Assembly (NCBI GenBank): GCA_022647575.1
Contig: JALCKY010000003.1
Span: 1 to 64,000 of the forward strand
DNA length: 64,000 nucleotides
Direction of reading: 5' to 3'
Source of the DNA: Lachnospiraceae bacterium
GTDB taxonomy: Bacteria; Bacillota; Clostridia; Lachnospirales; Lachnospiraceae
Below the pieces are notes generated by a model. The model ran no database searches, was not told where the DNA came from, and saw nothing but the letters and a program-made list of their open reading frames with translations. This document shows, one piece after another, positions 45,171-55,243 of the stretch. The translations under genes and the position numbers were made by a program. How positions within the stretch are numbered: position 1 is the first letter of the stretch; each line of letters begins with the position of its first letter.

Positions 45171-45818
45171 TTACGGTTTTGCGCGGAAATTCTTATGCTC
45201 TTCTCGGCAGTATTTCACAAGGAAGCACTGGTCGCAGAGCGGATGCTGCGCTTTGCAGATAGCCCTGCCGAAGGCAATGATCTGCAGGTTCCATAAAATC
45301 CAGTGATCCTTCGGCAGCTTTTTCATCAGGTCGAATTCCACTTTTTCCGGATCCTTTTCATCCGTGACATTCAGCCGCCATGAAATTCTCTTGACGTGGG
45401 TGTCGACGACAATGCTCGGTTCGTCGTAAATGTTTCCGCGGATGACATTGGCTGTTTTTCTCCCGACGCCCGGAATCTTCACCAGTTCATCGATATCGGA
45501 GGGCACCTTCCCTCCGTAGTCCTTCACGATCTTCTGCGCCGCCGCAATGATGTTCTTTGCCTTGTTGTGATAGAATCCCGTCGAGCGGATATCCTGTTCC
45601 AGTTCTTTCAGGTCGGCTGCCGCAAAAGCTTCCATATCCGGGTATTTCCGGAACAGGTCCGGAGTGATGCTGTTCACGCGGGCGTCTGTGCACTGTGCAG
45701 AAAGGATCGTCGCTATGAGAAGCTGACCCGCATCCTGATGATGAAGATAGACTGCCATGGCCGTGCCGTAATGCTCATCCAGCAGTTCAATGATCTCTTT
45801 CGTTCTCTTTGCCGTCAT
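45171..45818 (-). CDS. nth: Endonuclease III
   Basis: The 215-residue DNA glycosylase/AP lyase removes oxidised pyrimidines. Seen are the helix-hairpin-helix with catalytic Lys (IPGVGRKTANVI), catalytic Asp in VVDTHVKRIS and the 4Fe-4S cluster C-x6-C-x2-C-x5-C in CKAQHPLCDQCFLVKYC. Length is normal. Its start overlaps the stop of the radical SAM gene by 4 nt. Confidence 0.95.
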   Translation of the reverse strand: MTAKRTKEIIELLDEHYGTAMAVYLHHQDAGQLLIATILSAQCTDARVNSITPDLFRKYPDMEAFAAADLKELEQDIRSTGFYHNKAKNIIAAAQKIVKDYGGKVPSDIDELVKIPGVGRKTANVIRGNIYDEPSIVVDTHVKRISWRLNVTDEKDPEKVEFDLMKKLPKDHWILWNLQIIAFGRAICKAQHPLCDQCFLVKYCREEHKNFRAKP

Positions 45819-47374
45819 TTTTTCCTGACCTCCGCATTGTTGGTGAAAACGTCCCGTCTGCCGTAATCAAATTCATAGCGTCCCGAAAGATCCTGCACCC
45901 AGTCCGGCCGGTGCTTCAGCTTCTCCCGAAGATACAGATCGACGGACAGTCTTTCGATGAGTTCTTCCCTGCGGACCGGCTCCCCGGAACCCGTGCCCGG
46001 GAACATCGGACTCAGTGCAAAGTCCCGCAGGATCTCATACCTGGTGATTCTGGAATCCGTCACCGACGGACAGCCGTTTTTTTCGTAATAGAGGGCCAGC
46101 GCCTCAAAGAATGCAAACGGGTTTTCCGCCCGCGAAAGCAGGTACGGAAGCGTCTGCGTATACTGTGCGGAATTGTGGTAAATGTCCGTGATCCTGGCAA
46201 TCCTTTCCAGTCTTTCTCTCTCCGCTTCGGAAAGCCAGGGCGTGCGGATGACTTCATACGGTGCCGCGGAATCATAGACGATGCCGAATTTTCCGGACAG
46301 CCTTTCCATTTCCGTTCCTTTCAGGACTTTGAGAAAACCCAGCTGAAGCTGGTCCGGCTTCATTTCCCAGACGTCATTGAAAGAACGGCCGAAGGATGCA
46401 TAGTCTTCGTACGGCAGTCCGGCAATCAGGTCGAGATGCTGGTGGATCCTGCCTGCTTCATGGATCTTCAGGACCGCCTGCCTGAGATGCTCCATGTCCA
46501 CCGTCCGTGAGACGGAAGCCAGCGTTTCCGCATTCGTGCTCTGGACGCCGATTTCAAACTGGACCAGGCCCCGTCTCATTTTCGAAAGGAGTTCCAGGTC
46601 TTCTTCCCTCAGAAGATCCGCCCCGATTTCAAAATGGAAGTTCGTCGTCCCGTTATCGTTCTCATGAATGAATTCCCAGATGGAATAGGCATGCTCGTGG
46701 CTGCAGTTGAAGGTCCGGTCCGTGAACTTGACCTGCGGGACTTTCGCATCCAGGAAAAGACGGAGCTCCCTGCGCACCAGATCCATGCTCCGGAGACGCA
46801 CCGGTTCCTTCCGCGACGACAGGCAGTAGCTGCAGGAAAACGGGCAGCCGCGGCTCGTTTCATAGTAAAGGATCTTTCCGCGCTTGCCGGCTTCCCGGAG
46901 AAATGCTTCTTCATAGGGAAACGGAACCATGTCCAGCGGCAGAAGCGCATCTGCCCGGAGGATCCTGCCCATCGCTTCGCGTGCGGGCCAGCCGGCAAGA
47001 AGTTTCGTCATGACCGCCTCGCCTTCCCCGGCAATCACGCCGCTAAGAAAAGGAAATTTCTTCAGCCTCTCTTCCGGATCAAAGCTCACTTCCGGTCCGC
47101 CCAGATAAATGGATGCCTTCGGAAGCCTTTCATGGATTTTCGGAAGCATCCTTTCAATCAGGGAAATGTTCCAGATATAACAGGAGAAGAAAATCCCGTC
47201 CGGCGCCTTCTCAGCGATGCGCCCCAGGATCTCCTCCTCCTTCTCATTGATCGTGAATTCTTCAATTTCCAGTTCCTGCCCGTGCGCAGATGCAAACGCA
47301 GCGAGGTCATAAGCCCCGAGACACGTATGAATGTATTTTGCGTTGACCGCCGCAAGCAGGAAATGATTGCGCAT
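45815..47374 (-). CDS. B12-binding radical SAM protein (DUF4080 type)
   Basis: The 519-residue protein has an N-terminal cobalamin-binding-like domain (residues 1-130, IYLGGPEVSFDPEE), a radical SAM barrel with the cluster motif CPFSCSYC at about residue 175 and a C-terminal DUF4080-like part. The B12 site lacks the classical DxHxxG. The substrate is unknown. It lies between glyA (8-nt gap) and nth (4-nt overlap). Confidence 0.85.
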   Translation of the reverse strand: MRNHFLLAAVNAKYIHTCLGAYDLAAFASAHGQELEIEEFTINEKEEEILGRIAEKAPDGIFFSCYIWNISLIERMLPKIHERLPKASIYLGGPEVSFDPEERLKKFPFLSGVIAGEGEAVMTKLLAGWPAREAMGRILRADALLPLDMVPFPYEEAFLREAGKRGKILYYETSRGCPFSCSYCLSSRKEPVRLRSMDLVRRELRLFLDAKVPQVKFTDRTFNCSHEHAYSIWEFIHENDNGTTNFHFEIGADLLREEDLELLSKMRRGLVQFEIGVQSTNAETLASVSRTVDMEHLRQAVLKIHEAGRIHQHLDLIAGLPYEDYASFGRSFNDVWEMKPDQLQLGFLKVLKGTEMERLSGKFGIVYDSAAPYEVIRTPWLSEAERERLERIARITDIYHNSAQYTQTLPYLLSRAENPFAFFEALALYYEKNGCPSVTDSRITRYEILRDFALSPMFPGTGSGEPVRREELIERLSVDLYLREKLKHRPDWVQDLSGRYEFDYGRRDVFTNNAEVRKK

Positions 47375-47382
47375 GACGGAAT

Positions 47383-48621
47383 CTATGCCTCCAGCGGATG
47401 TGCCTCCGTAAGTTCTCTGACAATGGCTTTTGCTTTTTCCTTATTTCCGGAATCCCGGATCATCAGCGTAATGGCTTCCGCGATCCGGTCCATATCTGCC
47501 TCATTCAGTCCGCGGGTCGTGACGGCCGGAGTTCCCAGACGGATTCCGGAAGTGACGAACGGACTCTCCGGATCGCCCGGAACCGTATTCTTGTTGACGG
47601 TAATGTTGGCCTGCTCCAGACGGGCTTCCAGCTCCTTGCCCGTGATTCCGGATCCGATCAGGTCGAGCAGCATCAGATGGTTATCGGTACCGCCGGTCAC
47701 GATTTTGGTTCCTCTTCCGACCAGGCCTTCGGCCAGCGCTTTGGCATTCTTTACGATGTTCTCGCAGTAGACGGCAAATTCCGGCTGCAGATCCTCATGG
47801 AAGGCAACTGCCTTCGCCGCGATGCAGTGCATCAGGGGACCGCCCTGCGTTCCCGGGAAAATCGCCTTGTTCAGATGATGCTCTTTGGCAAACTCTGCCG
47901 TGGAAAGAATCATGCCGCCGCGCGGTCCGCGCAGGGTCTTGTGCGTCGTTGTCGTTACGACATCCGCATATGGGAACGGACTCGGATGAAGTCCGGTTGC
48001 TACCAGTCCGGCGATGTGGGCAATGTCGACCATCAGGTAGGCACCCGCCTTGTCGGCGATTTCCCTCAGCCGTTTGAAATCGATGATGCGGCAGTACGCG
48101 GAAGCTCCGCCGACAATCAGCTTCGGATGACATTCCAGGGCTTTTTTCTCAAGGGCGTCGTAATCGAGGAAGCCTTCCGGCGTGACCCCGTAGGGTTCGC
48201 AGCGGAAATAGTTTCCGGAAACATTTGCGGGTGAACCATGGGAAAGGTGTCCGCCGTCCGACAGGTTCATTCCCATGAACGTGTCACCCGGCTGAAGAAG
48301 GGAATAGAAGACGGCGAAGTTCGCCTGCGCTCCGGAATGGGGCTGTACATTGGCATACGTGCATCCGAACATCTTCTCGGCGCGTTCGATGGCCAGTTTT
48401 TCGACGACATCCACGAATTCGCATCCGCCGTAATAGCGGTGTCCCGGATATCCTTCCGCATATTTATTTGTCAGCGGGCTGCCGAGTGCCGCCATGCAGG
48501 ATTTGCTGACCCAGTTTTCCGATGCAATCAGTTCCAGATGAGTCTGCTGACGGTTGATTTCGTTCCGTATCGCCTTTGCAATTTCCGGATCTTCTCTTTC
48601 AATCTCCTCAAAAGAATACAT
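47383..48621 (-). CDS. glyA: Serine hydroxymethyltransferase
   Basis: The 412-residue PLP enzyme converts serine and tetrahydrofolate to glycine and methylene-THF. The PLP lysine lies in [15 protein letters not shown]. Other family segments are [23 protein letters not shown] and [19 protein letters not shown] precedes the start. It heads the operon glyA, radical SAM, nth, vanW-like, hypE-like. Confidence 0.96.
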   Translation of the reverse strand: MYSFEEIEREDPEIAKAIRNEINRQQTHLELIASENWVSKSCMAALGSPLTNKYAEGYPGHRYYGGCEFVDVVEKLAIERAEKMFGCTYANVQPHSGAQANFAVFYSLLQPGDTFMGMNLSDGGHLSHGSPANVSGNYFRCEPYGVTPEGFLDYDALEKKALECHPKLIVGGASAYCRIIDFKRLREIADKAGAYLMVDIAHIAGLVATGLHPSPFPYADVVTTTTHKTLRGPRGGMILSTAEFAKEHHLNKAIFPGTQGGPLMHCIAAKAVAFHEDLQPEFAVYCENIVKNAKALAEGLVGRGTKIVTGGTDNHLMLLDLIGSGITGKELEARLEQANITVNKNTVPGDPESPFVTSGIRLGTPAVTTRGLNEADMDRIAEAITLMIRDSGNKEKAKAIVRELTEAHPLEA

Positions 48622-48728
48622 CGACGCCTCCTTTTTAAGCCCGCATTACTTGTTTTTTCCTTATTTTCCGGCTTTTGCCGCCTGTCCATTATAGCATTTG
48701 ACCTGTATGACTGTAAATGTTAAAATCT

Positions 48729-48734
48729 TATAAT
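48729..48734 (+). promoter_or_regulatory. Candidate -10 box before the alcohol dehydrogenase
   Basis: TATAAT lies just before the first in-frame ATG (48742), which would leave no leader. This favours translation from the ATG at 48760. No good -35 box is present at the usual distance. Confidence 0.4.
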
Positions 48735-48759
48735 CAAAATCATGGAAAGAGGCTCGAAC

Positions 48760-49953
48760 ATGGAAAATTTCACCTATTACACCCCTACCAAAGTTCTCTT
48801 TGGAAAGGACATGGAAAACAGGACAGGCGAATGCGTGAGGGAATTCGGCGGCTCCAAAGTACTGATGGTCTACGGAGGCGGCTCTGCCGTTAAATCCGGC
48901 CTGCTGGACCGGATCGGCAGTTCCCTGAAAGAAGCAGGCATTCCCTATGTGCTCCTGGGCGGGGTTCAGCCGAATCCCAGGCTTTCAAAAGTGTATGAGG
49001 GAATCGAGCTTGGAAAAAAGGAAGGCGCTGATTTTCTGCTGGCTGTCGGCGGCGGCTCCGTCATCGATACTTCCAAGGCCATCGCTTACGGAATTGCCAA
49101 CCCGGACATCGATGTCTGGGACATTTACAGCAGCAAGTTCATCCCGAAGAAATGCGCGCCGATCGGCACCGTGCTCACGATTGCCGCGGCAGGCTCGGAA
49201 ATGAGTTCCTCCTCCGTCATCACGAATGAAAAAGGATGGATCAAGGTCGGCAAGAGTTTCGATATCTGCCGTCCGAAATTTTCCGTCATGGATCCGGTGC
49301 TCACGTACACGCTTCCGCCCTATCAGACGGCCAGCGGACTTTCCGACATCATGATGCATACGATGGAACGCTACTTCCACAATAAAAAGGCCGCCGAAAT
49401 CACGGACGGCATTACCGAGGCACTGCTGAAGGATGTCATGGCCAGCGCCAAAATCGTCATGAAGGATCCGACCGACTACGATGCCCGCGCCGAAATCATG
49501 TGGTGCGGCGCCCTCTCCCACAACGGACTGACGAACTGCGGCGGAACGAACGGGGACTGGTCCGTCCACCAGCTGGAGCATGAACTTTCCGGACTCTACG
49601 ACGTCGCGCACGGCGCAGGCCTGACAGCTGTCTGGGGATCCTGGGCCCGCTATGTCCTCGACACCAATCCAAAGCGTTTTGCGCAGTACGCCGTCCGCAT
49701 CATGGACGTGGTTCCGGCGGAAGACCAGGACGATACCGAAATCGCCATGGCCGGCATCAAGGCTACGGAAGACTTCTTCCGCTCCGTCGGCATGCCGACT
49801 TCCCTGACCGAGCTCGGCGTTCATCCGACCGAAGAAGAATTCAAGACGCTGTCCGTCAAATGCACCTTCAATCATACCCGCACCATCGGCAATGACGGCA
49901 TCCGTTCCCTGGATGAAAACGACATCGAAAGAATCTACCGCATGGCCCTTTGA
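48760..49953 (+). CDS. Iron-containing alcohol dehydrogenase (BDH type)
   Basis: The start at 48760 (MENFTYYTPTKVLFGKDME) follows AGAGG and leaves room for the promoter box at 48729. The protein has the NAD(P) region VGGGSVIDTSKAIA and metal ligands in SDIMMHTMERYF and in SVHQLEHELSGLYDVAHGAGL. It resembles NADPH/NADH-dependent butanol dehydrogenases that reduce aldehydes in fermentation. It is a single-gene unit with its own terminator. Confidence 0.92.
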   Translation: MENFTYYTPTKVLFGKDMENRTGECVREFGGSKVLMVYGGGSAVKSGLLDRIGSSLKEAGIPYVLLGGVQPNPRLSKVYEGIELGKKEGADFLLAVGGGSVIDTSKAIAYGIANPDIDVWDIYSSKFIPKKCAPIGTVLTIAAAGSEMSSSSVITNEKGWIKVGKSFDICRPKFSVMDPVLTYTLPPYQTASGLSDIMMHTMERYFHNKKAAEITDGITEALLKDVMASAKIVMKDPTDYDARAEIMWCGALSHNGLTNCGGTNGDWSVHQLEHELSGLYDVAHGAGLTAVWGSWARYVLDTNPKRFAQYAVRIMDVVPAEDQDDTEIAMAGIKATEDFFRSVGMPTSLTELGVHPTEEEFKTLSVKCTFNHTRTIGNDGIRSLDENDIERIYRMAL

Positions 49954-49966
49954 TTTATCCTGCATA

Positions 49967-50006
49967 AAAAAGCTCTGTCAGTCCTTCCGGGCCGGCAGAG
50001 CTTTTT
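49967..50006. terminator. Bidirectional terminator
   Basis: AAAAAGCTCTG (49967-49977) pairs with CAGAGCTTTTT (49996-50006). It ends both the dehydrogenase and the convergent gdpP-rplI-dnaB operon. Confidence 0.85.
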
Positions 50007-50023
50007 ACTTTCTTCGGTACATT

Positions 50024-50083
50024 ATTCCTGCGGTGTCTTATTCCTGCGGTGCCTTATTCCTGCGGTGCCTTATTCCTGCGGTG
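50024..50083. repeat. 16-bp tandem repeat at the dnaB stop
   Basis: ATTCCTGCGGTG recurs at 50024, 50040, 50056 and 50072 with exact 16-nt spacing. The rightmost copy holds the last codons and stop of dnaB (APQE-stop); the other three are extra copies of that gene end. Confidence 0.85.
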
Positions 50084-51422
50084 CAAAATTCTTTCCGTGC
50101 ACGATATTCCTGAATTTTGTAAGCTCCGGAACCCAGGCCAGCGTCGTCGTTCCGATCGGGCCGTTTCTCTGCTTGGCAATGATGATTTCGGTTTCTCCGG
50201 TCTTCTCGGAATCCTTGTGATAGTAGTCATCGCGGTAAATGAACATGACCACGTCGGCGTCCTGCTCAATAGCTCCCGATTCACGCAGGTCGGAAAGCAT
50301 CGGCCGGTGATCCTCTCTCTGCTCAACGCTTCGGTTCAGCTGGGACAGGGCAATGATCGGAATGTCCAGCTCACGCGCCAGGGATTTCAGGGCGCGGGAG
50401 ATTTCCGAAACTTCCTGCTGCCGGTTGTCGGAATTCCTGCTGCCGACCATCAGCTGCAGGTAGTCGATGAAAATCGCCTTGATGTCATGGTCCAGCTTAT
50501 ATTTTCTGGCTCTCGATCTCAGTTCGGAAAAGGAAATTCCGGGCGTATCGTCTATGATCATTTCCGACCGGGAAATGATGCCGGAAACCTTGATCAGGTT
50601 TTTCCATTCTTCATCGGTCAGCTGTCCGGTACGGATATTCTGTGCCTTGATGTCCGCTTCCACCGCGATCAGACGGTTCATCAGCTGTTCCTTTGACATT
50701 TCCAGCGAGAACAGGGCAACGGGAAGCTTCTGGTGAAAAGCCATATTTGCCGCAATGTTCAGGACCAGGGCGGTCTTGCCCATGGACGGACGCGCGGCAA
50801 TCAGGATCAGGTCGGAATTCTGCAGGCCGGTCGTTTTCATGTCCAGATCATAATAGCCTGTCGCCAGACCCGTGACGTGGCTGGTCGTTTTGGAAGCCTT
50901 GTCGATCTTATCCACTGTCGAAAGGACGATTTCCTTGATCGGCGTATATTCACTGTGCATCCTCTGCTGGAGCACGTCGAAAATGCTTTTCTCCGTTTCA
51001 TCAAGGATATCCGGCGTCTCTTCCTTCTGCTCATAGCACTTTCCGGCGATTTCATCCGCCGTCCGGATCAGCTTCCGGAGCGTCGACTTGTTCTTGACGA
51101 TTTCCGCATAATGGCGGACATTTGCCGATGTCGGCACTGATGTGACGAGATCCTTCACGAAATCCAGCCCGCTCACTTCCGGAGGGAGATCTTTCTCCCG
51201 GAGTTTCTCCTGCAGCGTGATGGCATCGACCGGCTTCTCCTCATCGTTGAGTTCCTTCATGGATTCGAAAATGATGCCGTACTGACTCTGGTAAAAGTCT
51301 TCCTTTGTCAGGATTTCAATGGCAGCCAGGACCGCTTCTTTATTCATGAGCATGGCACCGATGACCGATTTCTCGGCCTCGATGCTGTGGGGCGGTATTC
51401 TCTTGATCAGGGCCTCATCCAT
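50070..51422 (-). CDS. dnaB: Replicative DNA helicase DnaB
   Basis: The 450-residue helicase has the N-terminal DnaB domain (PPHSIEAEKSVIGAMLMN) and the RecA-like motor with Walker A ARPSMGKTALVLN, Walker B IKAIFIDYLQLM and the arginine-finger region RESGAIEQDADVVMFIYR. It unwinds DNA at replication forks as a hexamer. It starts 1 nt after the rplI stop. Its 3' end is part of a four-copy 16-nt repeat. Confidence 0.96.
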   Translation of the reverse strand: MDEALIKRIPPHSIEAEKSVIGAMLMNKEAVLAAIEILTKEDFYQSQYGIIFESMKELNDEEKPVDAITLQEKLREKDLPPEVSGLDFVKDLVTSVPTSANVRHYAEIVKNKSTLRKLIRTADEIAGKCYEQKEETPDILDETEKSIFDVLQQRMHSEYTPIKEIVLSTVDKIDKASKTTSHVTGLATGYYDLDMKTTGLQNSDLILIAARPSMGKTALVLNIAANMAFHQKLPVALFSLEMSKEQLMNRLIAVEADIKAQNIRTGQLTDEEWKNLIKVSGIISRSEMIIDDTPGISFSELRSRARKYKLDHDIKAIFIDYLQLMVGSRNSDNRQQEVSEISRALKSLARELDIPIIALSQLNRSVEQREDHRPMLSDLRESGAIEQDADVVMFIYRDDYYHKDSEKTGETEIIIAKQRNGPIGTTTLAWVPELTKFRNIVHGKNFAPQE

Positions 51423-51423
51423 G

Positions 51424-51870
51424 TTATGCTTCCTTTACTTCAACCTTCAGCTTCGCGGTAACCTTCGGATGCAGGCGAAGACCGACTTCGGAAATCCCGA
51501 GTTCCTTCAGCGGTGCATCCATGATCATTTTCTTCCTGTCCAGTTCAAGACCCAGCTGCTCCTTTGCCGCGTCCGCGATTTCCTTCGAGGAGACGGAGCC
51601 GAAAGCCCTGCCGCCCGAACCGACCTTGATGGACACGGTAACGGTTTTATTTTCCAGTTCTTCTGCAAGTTTCCGGGCTTCCGCAAGATTCTCGGCAGCC
51701 ATCTTCTCTTCATTTGCCTGACGGAGACGGAGCTCATTCAGGTTTTTGGCAGTTGCTTCATTTGCCAGTTTCTTCGGGAAAAGCAGATTGTGCGCATAGC
51801 CGTCCGAAACATTTACGATCTCCCCCTTTTTTCCGAGGGCTTTTACATCTTCCAGCAGGATTACTTTCAT
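51424..51870 (-). CDS. rplI: 50S ribosomal protein L9
   Basis: The 148-residue protein starts [36 protein letters not shown], the conserved rRNA-binding N-terminal domain, then the long connecting helix and a C-terminal domain. The start overlaps the gdpP stop by 1 nt. The order gdpP-rplI-dnaB is conserved in Firmicutes. Confidence 0.97.
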   Translation of the reverse strand: MKVILLEDVKALGKKGEIVNVSDGYAHNLLFPKKLANEATAKNLNELRLRQANEEKMAAENLAEARKLAEELENKTVTVSIKVGSGGRAFGSVSSKEIADAAKEQLGLELDRKKMIMDAPLKELGISEVGLRLHPKVTAKLKVEVKEA

Positions 51871-53918
51871 CAGATATCTCCTTCTTCTGCCATCTGAACG
51901 ATGGTTGTCTTCAGCAGTTCTTTTGCACCGTCCATGGACATATTGCCCAGCTGCGCGCCGGCGATATTCATGTGTCCGCCGCCGCCGAGCCTCTCCATGA
52001 TAATCTGTACATTGACTTCATCGATTGCCCTGGCGCTGATATAAACCATGTCATGGAATTCCGTCATGACAAAGGATGCCTTGATGCCGACCACGTTGAG
52101 CAGTTCATTCGCCGCCTGGGCGCAGATCACGGTCGGGCTCTGCAGGCCCTTGGCCGGACATTCGGAAATAGCATACATCTTCTCGAAGATTTCCGCGTTT
52201 GCGATGGCCTGTGCCCTTGCACGGTAATCTTCCATGCTGTCACGGAACATCTTGCGGACGCGCGTGACATCGGCTCCGTTCCTTCTCAGGAATGCCGCCG
52301 CTTCAAAAGTACGCACGCCTGTCCTGGTGATGAAATTGTTCGTGTCGATCATGATGCCCGCGTACAGGGCATCTGCTTCGACGCCGCGGAGGCGGATCTC
52401 TTCATCCCCGAAATACTGCAGGATCTCGGCTACCATTTCACACGCCGAAGAAGCATACGGCTCGATGTAGGAAAGAACGGCGCCGCGGATGATTTCCCTG
52501 CTCTGGCGGTGATGATCCAGCACGACGATGGTCTGCGTCTTTGTCAGCAGTTCTTCGCATTCGGTATAATTCGGCTTGCTGGTGTCGACCACGATGACGG
52601 CCGCTTTGTCGCTGACCATATCGATGGCCTCACGGCATGTCACGAACATCTTCTGCTCGTAATCCGGGTTGTTGAGGAATCCGGACATCAGGGGCTGAAT
52701 GGTGGAAGGCGGATTGTCGATGACGATGTGGACCGGCTTGCCGATGGCCTTGCCCGCGACATAAATGCCGACCGCCGATCCCAGGGTATCGACATCCGTA
52801 ATCTTATGTCCCATGACCAGGATCACATCCTTGCTGGACATGATTTCCCGCAGGGCATGCGCCTTGACACGGGCTTTGACGCGGTTTCCTTTTTCAACGG
52901 ATTCCGTCTTGCCTCCGAAGTACGTCGTCGCATCGCCGTTCTTGATGACGACCTGATCTCCGCCGCGCCCCAGTGCCAGCTCGATGGCTGCACCGGCCGC
53001 TTCTGAATCGGCATTGTAGGATCCCTGGTTGAGACCGATGCCGACCGATGCCGTTACCGCCATGTCGTTTCCGATATTCACGCCTTTTACTTCATCCAGC
53101 AGCGGAAATTTTGCCGCCTTCATATTGTCCAGGGAGGCCTTTTTGATGACGAAGAAATACTTGTCTTTCTCCAGCTTCCTGGCCAGTCCGTCCATCTCCG
53201 CGAAATACTTGCTGATCTTCCGGTCAATCAGTGCCAGCAGCAGCGACCTCCGGACTTCATCGACGCTTTCCAGCGCCTCTTCATAATTATCCAGATTGAT
53301 GAGGCCGCAGACCAGTTTATTCTGTTCCCGCTCGCTGACGAGCCGGTTCACTTCCGTCTCATCAAAGAGGTAAACGGCAATCAGGTAGCTGCTGTTTTCA
53401 AACCCGACCACGCTCTGGTCGTCCATCATGCCGTCCAGGCCGACCTTCTGCATCGCAACGCGGTAATCCCGGTTGTCTGCTTTCATTTCGCATTCCGTCC
53501 GGATATCTTCGCCCGGCAGTGTTTCCTGCCGGATCTCCGGGAACAGCGTGGCGATATTCTTGTGGAAGCTGCGGTTCTTTCCGCAGATGGCGGAAAACTC
53601 GTCATTCATCCAGAGAAGATTTCCTTCGGAATCCGTCAGGGCATAGGGAAGCACAAAATCCTTGAGAAGGTTCTTCTGTACCTGTCCGTACTGCGCCGCA
53701 AAAGTGATCAGTTCATTCAGCAGCTGCTGTCTGTTTCCGAAATAAAGCACCAGCACGATGATCACATAGATTGCCACGAAGCCTGCAGCGATCAGTCCTG
53801 CTTTTACGTTTACGAAAAAGAGGGCGGCCGCCATCACCGCCCACAGCACAGACAGAACAATCGGCCACTGCAGATAACTCTTCAGTTTTCCCTTCAGAAC
53901 GATCTTATTTTCGTTCAT
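51870..53918 (-). CDS. gdpP: Cyclic-di-AMP phosphodiesterase GdpP
   Basis: The 682-residue protein has two N-terminal membrane helices (about 14-60), a PAS domain, a degenerate GGDEF domain and a C-terminal DHH-DHHA1 unit. The DHH motifs include [15 protein letters not shown] and VVLDHHRQS, and the DHHA1 part ends with [16 protein letters not shown]. It degrades c-di-AMP and so affects potassium, wall stress and beta-lactam tolerance. Its start overlaps the end of the upstream sugar kinase gene by 14 nt. Confidence 0.95.
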   Translation of the reverse strand: MNENKIVLKGKLKSYLQWPIVLSVLWAVMAAALFFVNVKAGLIAAGFVAIYVIIVLVLYFGNRQQLLNELITFAAQYGQVQKNLLKDFVLPYALTDSEGNLLWMNDEFSAICGKNRSFHKNIATLFPEIRQETLPGEDIRTECEMKADNRDYRVAMQKVGLDGMMDDQSVVGFENSSYLIAVYLFDETEVNRLVSEREQNKLVCGLINLDNYEEALESVDEVRRSLLLALIDRKISKYFAEMDGLARKLEKDKYFFVIKKASLDNMKAAKFPLLDEVKGVNIGNDMAVTASVGIGLNQGSYNADSEAAGAAIELALGRGGDQVVIKNGDATTYFGGKTESVEKGNRVKARVKAHALREIMSSKDVILVMGHKITDVDTLGSAVGIYVAGKAIGKPVHIVIDNPPSTIQPLMSGFLNNPDYEQKMFVTCREAIDMVSDKAAVIVVDTSKPNYTECEELLTKTQTIVVLDHHRQSREIIRGAVLSYIEPYASSACEMVAEILQYFGDEEIRLRGVEADALYAGIMIDTNNFITRTGVRTFEAAAFLRRNGADVTRVRKMFRDSMEDYRARAQAIANAEIFEKMYAISECPAKGLQSPTVICAQAANELLNVVGIKASFVMTEFHDMVYISARAIDEVNVQIIMERLGGGGHMNIAGAQLGNMSMDGAKELLKTTIVQMAEEGDI

Positions 53919-54849
53919 CCTCTAGAACCTTTTCAATCTGGGCTCTCGTCGGCAGAGACGTCATTCCGCCTTTCGTCTGGACGCAGCACCAGCCGCTCAC
54001 GTTCCCGTATGTCAGGGCTTCGCGGATTTTATCCGCCGTCAGATCTGCAGTCGAAGTCACGCCTTCGTTCAGAAGCGTGGAAATAAACCCGCCCCAGAAA
54101 GCGTCCCCTGCGCCTGTTGCATCAATGGCATGGGCGCTGCGGCCTGCGACTTCCAGAACCTGCCCGTCAAAGAAGCATTTCGCACCGTCCGCACCGAGCG
54201 TCTCGATGACCGCTGCAATGGAATACTCCTTCATCGTATCAAAGAGCTTTTCCTCGCCGCCGACCATATCGACTTCCTCTTCGGAAATCTTCAGGAGGTC
54301 AATATAAGGCAGGATTCCTCTGACGGCTTCTGCTGCCTTTTCCTTGTCTCCGTGCCAGACGGTATCCCGGTAATTGATGTCAAAGGCACCCAGTTTCCCG
54401 AGCTCATGTGCTTTCTTCAGGAAATAGACGACCGCTTCCGCCTCCGGATTTTCAGACATGGAGAAAGAGGCTGCATTCACGGCCTTGGCTCCGGCGATTT
54501 CCTCTTCATGGATGTCGTCTGTGGAAAGGAGCATGTCCGCACCGGGTTTCCGGGCGAACGTAAAGGAGCGTTCTCCGTTCTCATAAAGCGTTACGAACGC
54601 CATGGTCGTAACGGCATCATCGGTCAGTTCCGGAACAAGAAGACGGACATTTTCCTTTTCGAGAGTCTCTTTCAGAAAACGCCCGAAGTCATCATTTCCC
54701 AGCTTGCTGTAAATGCCGACATCCAGGCCGTTCCTGGCCATCGCTACGGATGCATTGGCCGGACCGCCGCCCGGATTCCGCACATAGCTTGCCGGTTCAC
54801 TCCCCGGTATGAAGTCAATAAGGGTTTCACCGATGCAGATAACGTCCAT
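53905..54849 (-). CDS. PfkB-family sugar kinase, fructokinase-like
   Basis: The start at 54849 (MDVICIGETLIDFIPG) follows GGGAGGG. The kinase has the PfkB signature 1 (NPGGGPANASVAMARNG), the catalytic signature DATGAGDAFWGGF and a lid region typical of fructokinases. It overlaps gdpP by 14 nt, an unusual partner for a sugar kinase. Fructose is the likeliest substrate, but ribokinase-like alternatives cannot be excluded. Confidence 0.88.
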   Translation of the reverse strand: MDVICIGETLIDFIPGSEPASYVRNPGGGPANASVAMARNGLDVGIYSKLGNDDFGRFLKETLEKENVRLLVPELTDDAVTTMAFVTLYENGERSFTFARKPGADMLLSTDDIHEEEIAGAKAVNAASFSMSENPEAEAVVYFLKKAHELGKLGAFDINYRDTVWHGDKEKAAEAVRGILPYIDLLKISEEEVDMVGGEEKLFDTMKEYSIAAVIETLGADGAKCFFDGQVLEVAGRSAHAIDATGAGDAFWGGFISTLLNEGVTSTADLTADKIREALTYGNVSGWCCVQTKGGMTSLPTRAQIEKVLEDERK

Positions 54850-54893
54850 TTTTCCCTCCCTGTTTCGGGCCTGCCGGGCCCTCTTCTTTGTAC

Positions 54894-54931
54894 AAAAAAC
54901 CGCCATCGCAAGCCTGCAACAGCGGTTTTAT
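54894..54931 (-). terminator. Terminator of the rpsF-ssb-rpsR operon
   Basis: AAAACCGC (54896-54903) pairs with GCGGTTTT (54922-54929), and a T run follows on the minus strand. It separates rpsR from the kinase-gdpP operon. Confidence 0.8.
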
Positions 54932-54945
54932 TATATCATCTTTCT

Positions 54946-55227
54946 TTAATCCTGTACATACGGCAGAATCGCCAGATGCCTTGCTCTCTTGATGGCGACA
55001 GTCAGTGCGCGCTGATGTTTTGCGCAGTTGCCTGTAATCCTTCTCGGAAGGATCTTGCCTCGCTCAGAGATGTATCTCTTAAGCTTGTTGGCATCCTTGT
55101 AGCTGATTCCGTTGTTGCTCTTTCCGCAGAATACACAGACTTTCTTTCTTCTGTGGAATCCGCCCGGCCTTCTCTTGAAACCGCTGTCGCGGCTTCCGGC
55201 TGCTTTATTGTAAGCCATCGAATTCAA
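54946..55227 (-). CDS. rpsR: 30S ribosomal protein S18
   Basis: The 93-residue protein has the S18 core [58 protein letters not shown]. Two CxxC-like positions (CVFC) suggest a zinc-type form. It is last in the rpsF-ssb-rpsR operon and pairs with S6 on the 30S platform. Confidence 0.97.
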   Translation of the reverse strand: MNSMAYNKAAGSRDSGFKRRPGGFHRRKKVCVFCGKSNNGISYKDANKLKRYISERGKILPRRITGNCAKHQRALTVAIKRARHLAILPYVQD

Positions 55228-55243
55228 CTCCTTTCCTGATCAA

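Noticed and set aside
50024-50083. Possible CRISPR or regulator operator array at dnaB
   Set aside because: The units are contiguous copies of the gene end, without spacers, downstream of the gene.
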